Origin: Pseudomonas neuropathica
Lineage (GTDB): Bacteria > Pseudomonadota > Gammaproteobacteria > Pseudomonadales > Pseudomonadaceae
NCBI RefSeq assembly: GCF_015461835.1
Contig: NZ_JACOPX010000001.1
Span: 372,001 to 436,000, forward strand
Length of the DNA: 64,000 bases
Direction: 5' to 3'
Each line of letters opens with the position of its first letter. Within the stretch, counting starts at the first letter, position 1. Of the stretch, positions 58,317 to 64,000 are shown piece after piece. Below the pieces are notes generated by a model, which was not told the origin of the DNA, searched no databases, and saw nothing but the letters and a program-made list of their open reading frames with translations. Both the position numbers and the translations under genes were made by a program.

Positions 58317-59670
58317 GGATCGGTGCTCGGCTGATGATCAACGCCATGAGCATCAACGCCACCGCGACGCCAAAAGTGATGTGCAATCCACTGGCAATCG
58401 CCGTTGCCGGCGCTTGTGTCGGATCCCCCGCCGCCAGCGCAAACACCGCACCCATCACCGCCGCCCCGGTGATCAATCCCAGATTACGTGCCAGTCCGAG
58501 CATCGCCGAGACCACGCCGCGCTGCTCCTGACGAACACCCGCCATCAATCCGGTGTTGTTGGCCGCCTGAAACAGCGCATAGCCGACGGCGACCACTGCA
58601 ATCGGCAGCAAATAGGCGAGCAACCCCAGACTCATCGGCAACAGCGCCAACAAGCCACAACCGCAGGCCATGGCGAGCAACGCGCCCGGCACGATGCGCC
58701 GCGCGCCGAAGCGGTCCACCAGACGCCCGGCCGGCACACCGCCAAACGCAGACAACAACGGCCCGAGCGATAACGCCAAGCCGACCACGGCACTGCTGAG
58801 GCCCAATCCGCGACTCAGGTAAAAGGGTCCCACCACCAGCGTGGTCATCATCACGGTCGTCACCAGCAAGGTCAGCGCCAGGCTGCTGCTCAATCGCCGG
58901 TCAGCGAACAGTGACAAGCGTATCAGCGGCGCCTTGGCCTTCTTCTCGATCATGAAGAACAAGCCAGCGCCGCCCAGGCTGGCCAGCAGCAATGGCAACA
59001 TGAAACCGTCGAGCGTCATTGCCAGCGCATAGGCCGCCAGCGTGAAGACCAGCACCGCGCTGCCAGAATAATCGAACGTTACTCGCGGCCCTGCTGCGCG
59101 ATCCGCCGGCAGAAAGCGATACACCAGCCAGACATTGAGCAAGCCCAGTGGCACGTTGAGCAGGAAAATCGCCTGCCAGCCGACATGCGTCATCAACAAC
59201 CCACCCAGCGACGGCCCAAGACTGGTGCCCGTCGCCGACATCGTCGCCAGCAAGCCCATCGCACTGCCTGCCCGCGTCTTCGGCACCGCATCGGCCACCA
59301 ACGCCACTGTCAAAGCGAACATGATCGCCGCGCCAACGCCTTGCACTGCCCGCGCGCCGATCAGCCAGCCCAGTCCCGGAGCCAACGCGCAAGCCAATGA
59401 GGCGCTGGTGAAAATGCCGATCCCGATCAGCAGCAATCGCCGCCGACCAAAACCATCGCCCAGACGCCCGACACTGACGATCAATGTGGTGATCGCCAAC
59501 AGGTAAGCGAGCACGATCCATTGCACCTGTTGAAACGTCGCCTCGAACGCCGCCGCCAGAATCGGCAGCCCTGCGTTGGCGATGCTGGTGTCCAGGGAAG
59601 GCATCAACATCGACAAGGCCAGACTGGTCAGCGCCCAGCGGGCGGGAGTGCTCAGAGGTTCTTGGGGCAT
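58258..59670 (-). CDS. MFS exporter, DHA2/EmrB-QacA type
   Basis: From the ATG at 59670 the protein has 470 residues and about 14 predicted membrane helices, starting MPQEPLSTPARWALTSLALSMLMPSLDTSIANAGLP with the DHA2 motif LDTSIAN. Other features: LGDGFGRRRLLLIGIGIF and AVQGVGAAIMFALTVAL. It would export drugs or other toxic compounds by proton antiport. The last residues (PCGSELAREEAGNASISGD) come from the REPIN. It is divergent from a LysR gene. Confidence 0.9.
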   Translation of the reverse strand: MPQEPLSTPARWALTSLALSMLMPSLDTSIANAGLPILAAAFEATFQQVQWIVLAYLLAITTLIVSVGRLGDGFGRRRLLLIGIGIFTSASLACALAPGLGWLIGARAVQGVGAAIMFALTVALVADAVPKTRAGSAMGLLATMSATGTSLGPSLGGLLMTHVGWQAIFLLNVPLGLLNVWLVYRFLPADRAAGPRVTFDYSGSAVLVFTLAAYALAMTLDGFMLPLLLASLGGAGLFFMIEKKAKAPLIRLSLFADRRLSSSLALTLLVTTVMMTTLVVGPFYLSRGLGLSSAVVGLALSLGPLLSAFGGVPAGRLVDRFGARRIVPGALLAMACGCGLLALLPMSLGLLAYLLPIAVVAVGYALFQAANNTGLMAGVRQEQRGVVSAMLGLARNLGLITGAAVMGAVFALAAGDPTQAPATAIASGLHITFGVAVALMLMALIISRAPIPCGSELAREEAGNASISGD

Positions 59671-59758
59671 GGCAGGCTCACAGTGCAAAGGTGATGCGTC
59701 ATAGCCTGAGCCTCGACAACACACGGCGCAAGACGCATGCTTTGCATTCAATACCTGC

Positions 59759-60661
59759 ATGGAACGCCATGTCATGACTGCACCGGATCTGAACCTGCTG
59801 ATCACCCTCGACGTCTTGCTGCGCGAAGGCAGCGTCGCCCGCGCCGCCAAATGCCTGCGGTTGAGCCCGTCGGCCATGAGCCGCGCCCTCGCCCGTTTGC
59901 GCGAAACCACCGGGGATCCGTTGCTGGTGCGAGCAGGTCGTGGCCTGGTGCCAACGCCGCGCGCACTCGAATTGCGCGAGCGGGTCAGTCATCTGGTGCA
60001 GGAAGCCGAGGCGGTTTTACGCCCTGCCGAAGTGCTCGACCCGCGCCGATTGCAACGTACCTTCACCCTGCGCAACACCGACGGTTTTGTTGAAACCTTC
60101 GCCGCTGCCCTGCTCGCACGCATCGCTGAAGAAGCGCCGGATGTACGCCTGCGCTTTGTGCAGAAAGCCGACAAGGACAGCACACCGCTGCGCGAAGGCC
60201 GCGTCGATCTGGAAACCGGCGTGGTCGATGACAGCACCGACCCGACACTGCACAGCCGCATCCTGTTTCAGGATCAATGGATTGGTGTGGTGCGTGAGGG
60301 GCATCCTTTGAGCACGGGGAAAATCACCAGCAGGCGCTTTGCCGGCGGCGAGCACATTCTGATCTCCCGCCGCGGGCGCAGCAGCGGCCCGGTCGACGAA
60401 GCGTTACTCGCGCTAGGGCTGACACGAGACATCGTCACCTCATTCGGTGGATTCTCGGCGGCGCTGACGCTGGTGCGTGAGTCAGACCTGATCGCCACGG
60501 TCCCGCAGCGTCATACCAGCAAACTGCGCACGGGCCTGCACAGTTTCGCCCTGCCCTTCGCGATGCCGGACATCAGTGTGTCGATGCTCTGGCATCCGCG
60601 CATGGACGCTGACCCGGCGCATCGCTGGCTGCGCGATTGTGTGCGGCAAGTCTGCGCTTAA
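59759..60661 (+). CDS. LysR-family regulator, divergent from the MFS exporter
   Basis: The 300-residue protein has HTH core AAKCLRLSPSAMSRALARLRETTG and the NodD/LinR-type N-terminus DLNLLITLDVLLREGSV. ATG 59759 is listed; ATG 59774 (MTAPDLNLL) has a better-placed GGA and may be the real start. It probably represses or activates the adjacent exporter, 88 bp away. Confidence 0.92.
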   Translation: MERHVMTAPDLNLLITLDVLLREGSVARAAKCLRLSPSAMSRALARLRETTGDPLLVRAGRGLVPTPRALELRERVSHLVQEAEAVLRPAEVLDPRRLQRTFTLRNTDGFVETFAAALLARIAEEAPDVRLRFVQKADKDSTPLREGRVDLETGVVDDSTDPTLHSRILFQDQWIGVVREGHPLSTGKITSRRFAGGEHILISRRGRSSGPVDEALLALGLTRDIVTSFGGFSAALTLVRESDLIATVPQRHTSKLRTGLHSFALPFAMPDISVSMLWHPRMDADPAHRWLRDCVRQVCA

Positions 60662-61278
60662 CGCGCGTCGCCGCCGGCAGGTTTGTAGAAGAGAAACTTT
60701 TTCGTTTCGGCAGTCTTGCGATATTCCTTGGCCCAGCTCGGATGAACATTGCGGTCGTGGAAATACAGCGCGCCGTTGGTGCGATCCTTGAGCTGGCGGT
60801 TCAGCGCTTTGCGGGCGATATCCTTGGCCAGCGTGTATTCGGCATCTTCCTTGACCTGATCCGGACGCCCGTCGCACCACCAGGAAAACTGGCAGCTCTT
60901 GGTTTCCGAACCTTGTTTGACGACAGCGCACACCGTGTCGGGAAAGCCCTCGTGACCGAGGCGATTCATCACCACACTGGCCACCGCTTCCATTTCCGGC
61001 GTGTCTTTGCCTTTGGCTTCCCAATAGATACTACGCGCCAGGCAAGTGATCGGATCGTCCAGCGGCGCCGCGCCGGCCGGGTCGACCGCTTGCACTTCGG
61101 TCGGGGTGATGGCTTCGGCTTTCGGTGCCGGTGCGGCGCTGACCTTGTCCGCCGCTTTCTCTTCCAGCACTTGGGCTTTTTCTTCAGCCTTCGCTTTGAT
61201 CGGGGCCTGATCGGTGGCCCATGCAGAGCCTGCCAACAGGGTGAATACGAGACAACCCGCCCAGCCTTTCAATCCCAT
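60658..61278 (-). CDS. SleB-like cell wall hydrolase
   Basis: The start at 61278 gives 206 residues with a signal peptide (MGLKGWAGCLVFTLLAGSAWA), then a charged Ala/Lys/Glu-rich linker (about 20-80) and the hydrolase_2 domain: ARSIYWEAKGKDTPEMEAVASVVMNR with the putative catalytic glutamate and YTLAKDIARKALN, FHDRNVHPSW. It would cut peptidoglycan in the periplasm or outside. It ends 4 bp inside the convergent LysR gene. Confidence 0.9.
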   Translation of the reverse strand: MGLKGWAGCLVFTLLAGSAWATDQAPIKAKAEEKAQVLEEKAADKVSAAPAPKAEAITPTEVQAVDPAGAAPLDDPITCLARSIYWEAKGKDTPEMEAVASVVMNRLGHEGFPDTVCAVVKQGSETKSCQFSWWCDGRPDQVKEDAEYTLAKDIARKALNRQLKDRTNGALYFHDRNVHPSWAKEYRKTAETKKFLFYKPAGGDAR

Positions 61279-61477
61279 GTCTGTTCTTCCGGCAGCGCCC
61301 GAGTCGGGCAAGGTGTTACGTCGGGGAGACACCCGGTTTCCGGGGTCTTCGGTGAGTGTAGACGGCAAACCCAGAGACAAAGTTGCGCAGAAAAACCGCT
61401 GAATGAAGAAAAAAGACATTGCACTCACAGGGTGCCTTTCGCGCATCATGGGCGCATTCAGCTCAAGGGAGATTTCC

Positions 61478-62329
61478 ATGCGCTTCATGCCATTCGTTTT
61501 GCGTCTTGCCGCTTTATCCGTGGGCGTTATGTTTGCCATTCCGGCGCTGGCTGGCGATGAGTCGCAATTGATCGAGTCGATCAACAGCTACCGCAGCCAG
61601 CCGCAGCGTTGCGGGTCGCAGGCATCGAATGAACTGCCACCGCTGTCGGCTGATCCCCGGCTGAGATTACGCGCCACCGGCGCTGTCGATCTGCAACAAG
61701 CCATGGCCAGCGCCAGTTACCCGATGGTCAATGTGCAGGCGATCACCCTTAACGGCCCGCGCGATGCGGCGTCGGCGATGAAGGCGATTCAGGAAAGTTT
61801 CTGTCAGGTGGTGCTCGATCCACAGTTCGTCGATGTCGGTGTCAGCCGCGATGATCGTGACTGGCGCATCGTGTTGGCGCGGCCGCTGCTGTCGGCCAAG
61901 CTGGGGGATGCGCAAAGTGAGGGGCAGAAGTTGCTCAGTGAACTCAATGCCGCGCGCAGCCAGGCACGTCAGTGTGGCGGGCAGGCGTTCGCCGCTGCCG
62001 CACCGCTGGCCTGGAACGCGACGCTGGGCACGATCGCCCAGGATCACAGCCGCGACATGGCCAATAACAATTATTTTGACCACAAGGACCGCGACGGCCG
62101 CACCCCGGGCGATCGCGCGGAACTCGCCGGTTACAGCGGCCAACAGGTCGGCGAAAACATCGCCGCCGGCCAAGACACCGTGCACAAAGTCGTCGAAGGC
62201 TGGCTCGCCAGCCCCGGCCACTGCGCCAACCTGATGAACCCGCAATACCAGGAACTCGGCGCCGCCTACGCGACCGACCCGAAAAGCAGCGCCGGGATCT
62301 ACTGGACCGCGATGTTTGGCGCGCAGTAA
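61478..62329 (+). CDS. Secreted CAP-domain protein (SCP/PR1-like)
   Basis: The ATG at 61478 follows AAGGGAG and gives 283 residues with a signal peptide (MRFMPFVLRLAALSVGVMFAIPALA). The CAP domain (about 160-283) shows the metal/catalytic-like signature HSRDMANNNYFDHKDRDGRTPGDR, VGENIAAG and SPGHCANLMNP. The N-terminal half resembles a degenerate second copy (SINSYRSQPQRCGSQ against ELNAARSQARQCGGQ). CAP proteins act outside the cytosol; the function here is unknown. Confidence 0.9.
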   Translation: MRFMPFVLRLAALSVGVMFAIPALAGDESQLIESINSYRSQPQRCGSQASNELPPLSADPRLRLRATGAVDLQQAMASASYPMVNVQAITLNGPRDAASAMKAIQESFCQVVLDPQFVDVGVSRDDRDWRIVLARPLLSAKLGDAQSEGQKLLSELNAARSQARQCGGQAFAAAAPLAWNATLGTIAQDHSRDMANNNYFDHKDRDGRTPGDRAELAGYSGQQVGENIAAGQDTVHKVVEGWLASPGHCANLMNPQYQELGAAYATDPKSSAGIYWTAMFGAQ

Positions 62330-62352
62330 GCCGCTCTCAAGTTCATCACCCC

Positions 62353-62448
62353 CCCTGTGGGAGCGAGCTTGCTCGCGAAGAGGCCAGTAGATTCAACATC
62401 AATGTTGTCTGACCTGCCGCCTTCGCGAGCAAGCTCGCTCCCACAGGG
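62353..62448. repeat. REPIN 1 of a tandem pair
   Basis: Arms starting CCCTGTGGGAGCGAGCTTGC (62353) and ending with the complement at 62448 enclose ATTCAACATCAATGTTGTCTGACC. A second REPIN starts 42 bp on. Confidence 0.93.
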
Positions 62449-62489
62449 ATTGAGTTGATCAGTCGATCTTCGGCCGGACCGAGATCAAA

Positions 62490-62579
62490 TGTGGGAGCGA
62501 GCCTGCTCGCGAAGAGGCCATTACATTCAACATCAATGTTGTCTGTCCTGACGACTTCGCGAGCAAGCTCGCTCCCACA
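62490..62579. repeat. REPIN 2 of a tandem pair
   Basis: Arms TGTGGGAGCGAGCCTGCTCG (from 62490) and its near-complement (to 62579) enclose ATTCAACATCAATGTTGTCTG, the same spacer as its neighbour. It and REPIN 1 fill the 315-bp gap after the CAP gene. Confidence 0.93.
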
Positions 62580-62612
62580 ATGTTCGGTGGTACATCCGAA
62601 ATTCCTGACCAT

Positions 62613-62643
62613 AAAAAACCGGAGCCAGGCTCCGGTTTTTTTG
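62613..62643 (-). terminator. Bidirectional-looking terminator at the end of the cio operon
   Basis: AAAAAACCGGAGCC / GGCTCCGGTTTTTT forms a perfect hairpin with A and T runs on both sides; it lies 3 bp after the DUF2474 stop on the minus strand. Confidence 0.93.
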
Positions 62644-62645
62644 GG

Positions 62646-62801
62646 TCAGTGGGTTCTCATCCCCGCTGCGTACATCGCCAGTTTCAGCAGGCTCGCCACC
62701 ACCGCCAGCGACACCACGCTGCCCAGCCAGATCAACAACAGCCAGCCCAGGCGCTTGTACCAGCCGCTGGATTTCACTTCACGCGAATCAATGGTAGCCA
62801 T
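62646..62801 (-). CDS. DUF2474 small membrane protein of the cio oxidase operon
   Basis: The 51-residue product reads MATIDSREVKSSGWYKRLGW then a single membrane helix (about 19-45, LLLIWLGSVVSLAVVASLLK). It matches the DUF2474 proteins at the end of cyanide-insensitive oxidase operons, likely an accessory subunit similar in role to CydX. Its start overlaps the end of cioB by 14 bp, so translation is coupled. Confidence 0.9.
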   Translation of the reverse strand: MATIDSREVKSSGWYKRLGWLLLIWLGSVVSLAVVASLLKLAMYAAGMRTH

Positions 62802-63804
62802 CGCCAATCCTCACTTTGCCGCGGAATACGTAGTAGCTCCAGAAGGTGTACATCAGGATCACCGGCAGGATGAACAGTGCGCCGATCAGCGCGAACAACT
62901 GGCTCGACGGCGGTGACGCGGCGGCCCAGATGCTCACCGACGGCGGGATGATGTTTGGCCAGATGCTCAGCGCCAGGCCGATGTAACCGAGCAGCATCAG
63001 CACCAGGGTGAACACGAACGGCCAGTGCGTATGCCGCTGACGCAATGTGCGCAACAGCCCGAACACCGCCAGCAACGCCAACACCACCAACCCGGCAAAT
63101 ACCTGCAGATGCCCGTGGGTCGACCAACGCGCTGCCAGCTCCGGATGCAGTTGCAGGGTCCACGCGCCGATCACCAGCACCATCGCCATCAACAGCAAGG
63201 CCAGCGGCCGGGTGAACAGGCGCATCCGCGATTCCAGCATGCCCTCGGTCTTGACCAGCAACCAAGTGCTGCCGAGCAACGCGTAGGCAATCACCAAGCC
63301 CACGCCACACACCAGCGGAAACGGCGCCAGCCAGTCCAGACCGCCGCCGGCAAACTGCCGATCGACCACCGGAATCCCGGACACATACGCGCCAATCACC
63401 ACACCCTGGGAGAACGTCGCCAGCAGCGAGCCACCGATGAACGCCTTGTCCCACCAGTGACGCTTTTGCGGCGACGACTTGAAGCGAAACTCAAACGCCA
63501 CGCCGCGAAAAATCAAACCGCACAGCATCAGAATCAGCGGCAGATACAACGCCTCGAGAATCACCCCGTACGCCAGCGGAAACGCGCCATACAACGCCGC
63601 CCCGCCAAGCACCAGCCACGTCTCATTGCCGTCCCACACCGGGGCGACGGTGTTCATCATCACATCGCGTTCCTGCTCGTCCGGGATCAGCGGAAACAGA
63701 ATCCCCAAGCCCAGATCGAAGCCGTCCATGATCACGTACATCATCACCCCGAAGGCGATGATCACTCCCCAGATCAACGAGAGATCGATACCTTGAATAC
63801 CCAT
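62788..63804 (-). CDS. cioB: Cyanide-insensitive terminal oxidase subunit II
   Basis: The 338-residue CydB-family membrane protein starts MGIQGIDLSLIWGVIIAFGVMMYVIMDGFDLGLGIL and has WDGNETWLVLGGAALYGAFPLAYG and FKSSPQKRHWWDKAFIGGSLLATFSQGVVIGAYV. It has about eight membrane helices and forms the quinol oxidase with CioA; its partner subunit has the haems. Its start is 3 bp after the cioA stop. Confidence 0.94.
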   Translation of the reverse strand: MGIQGIDLSLIWGVIIAFGVMMYVIMDGFDLGLGILFPLIPDEQERDVMMNTVAPVWDGNETWLVLGGAALYGAFPLAYGVILEALYLPLILMLCGLIFRGVAFEFRFKSSPQKRHWWDKAFIGGSLLATFSQGVVIGAYVSGIPVVDRQFAGGGLDWLAPFPLVCGVGLVIAYALLGSTWLLVKTEGMLESRMRLFTRPLALLLMAMVLVIGAWTLQLHPELAARWSTHGHLQVFAGLVVLALLAVFGLLRTLRQRHTHWPFVFTLVLMLLGYIGLALSIWPNIIPPSVSIWAAASPPSSQLFALIGALFILPVILMYTFWSYYVFRGKVRIGDGYH

Positions 63805-63807
63805 GAC

Positions 63808-64000
63808 TCAATGCTCCTTCATAGGGGCGATAGCCGCCGAAATCGGTCGACGCGGCGTCTGCAATTCATCGCCCGCAGGTGGATGTTCGTGGTGCGGCTG
63901 CGGGCCTTTTTTCACCAGTTTCATCATGTAGCCGATACCCACGCTAAACACGGTGAAATAGATCACCACGAACAGCGCCAATGACGTGCTCATCTGCGCC
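63808..64000 (-). CDS. cioA: Cyanide-insensitive terminal oxidase subunit I, C-terminal part
   Basis: Only the last 64 or so codons are in the window; the frame stays open to its edge. The visible end has the last membrane helix (STSLALFVVIYFTVFSVGIGYMMKLV) and the tail KKGPQPHHEHPPAGDELQTP, typical of CydA-family CioA. The short ORF starting with the internal ATG at 63993 is part of this gene. Confidence 0.85.
   Translation of the reverse strand, partial: AQMSTSLALFVVIYFTVFSVGIGYMMKLVKKGPQPHHEHPPAGDELQTPRRPISAAIAPMKEH

Noticed and set aside
62353..62579. Regular inverted repeats that might be mistaken for a CRISPR array
   Set aside because: There are two palindromic units with the same spacer, and no direct repeats with differing spacers, and no cas genes.

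Overview
The window reads as chromosomal DNA of a Pseudomonas from the fluorescent group. The gene order ldcA / dnaQ-rnhA-methyltransferase // gloB-mltD-(two YejA-like binding proteins)-yejB-yejE-yejF-fabI follows, from memory, the P. aeruginosa PA1818-PA1806 neighbourhood. The intergenic spaces are full of Pseudomonas-type REP/REPIN inverted repeats with TCGCGAGCA-like cores. Base composition is high-GC throughout, and I see no tRNA, rRNA, prophage, IS element or CRISPR array.

Layout. 1-3.0 kb: end of a DUF1853-like gene, an orphan arsenite pump (arsB), an FMN reductase and a conserved 76-residue protein. 3.1-7.8 kb: LysR regulator, then lysine decarboxylase ldcA translationally coupled to a GNAT acetyltransferase, then dnaQ. 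8-11.7 kb: rnhA, a methyltransferase, glyoxalase II and lytic transglycosylase MltD. 12-20.2 kb: a five-gene peptide ABC importer (Npp/Yej type, with two binding proteins) and fabI. 20.4-27.9 kb: LysR/VOC pair, a GAF-GGDEF cyclase, a three-gene molybdenum hydroxylase (diheme cytochrome, Mo subunit, 2Fe-2S subunit), an alpha/beta hydrolase and a GFA-like zinc protein. 28-28.9 kb: a DUF6124 gene behind a long leader that looks highly structured. 29-36.3 kb: an accessory-looking cluster of two paralogous aldo/keto reductases, an exported flavodoxin, an exported cupin, an exported double carboxymuconolactone-decarboxylase-like protein, a lipoprotein hydrolase, a dienelactone-hydrolase-like enzyme and a LysR gene.

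36.4-48.7 kb: methyltransferase, small membrane protein, VOC/AraC pair, an ArsR-like regulator with two matching operators and a quinone reductase-monooxygenase pair, two LysE exporters, heme oxygenase-bacteriophytochrome (bphO-bphP), and an alkylation-repair unit ada / PEP-mutase-like / alkA. 49-52.3 kb: LysR, agmatine deiminase and a polyamine-type binding protein. 52.6-58.2 kb: DoxX, two divergent L,D-transpeptidases, and a DUF2790-response regulator-sensor kinase metal operon with a candidate CopR-type box. 58.2-64 kb: MFS exporter with divergent LysR, SleB-like cell wall hydrolase, CAP-domain protein, and the cyanide-insensitive oxidase genes cioA (partial)-cioB-DUF2474.

Two repeat systems stand out: about fifteen REP/REPIN elements, one of which supplies the C-terminus of an MFS protein, and four copies of a roughly 160-210 bp MITE-like element with CCCTCACCC...GGGTGAGGG ends. 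The most interesting unexplained signal is the DUF6124 leader, in which two hairpin loops carry the same octamer and a single complementary segment lies between them.
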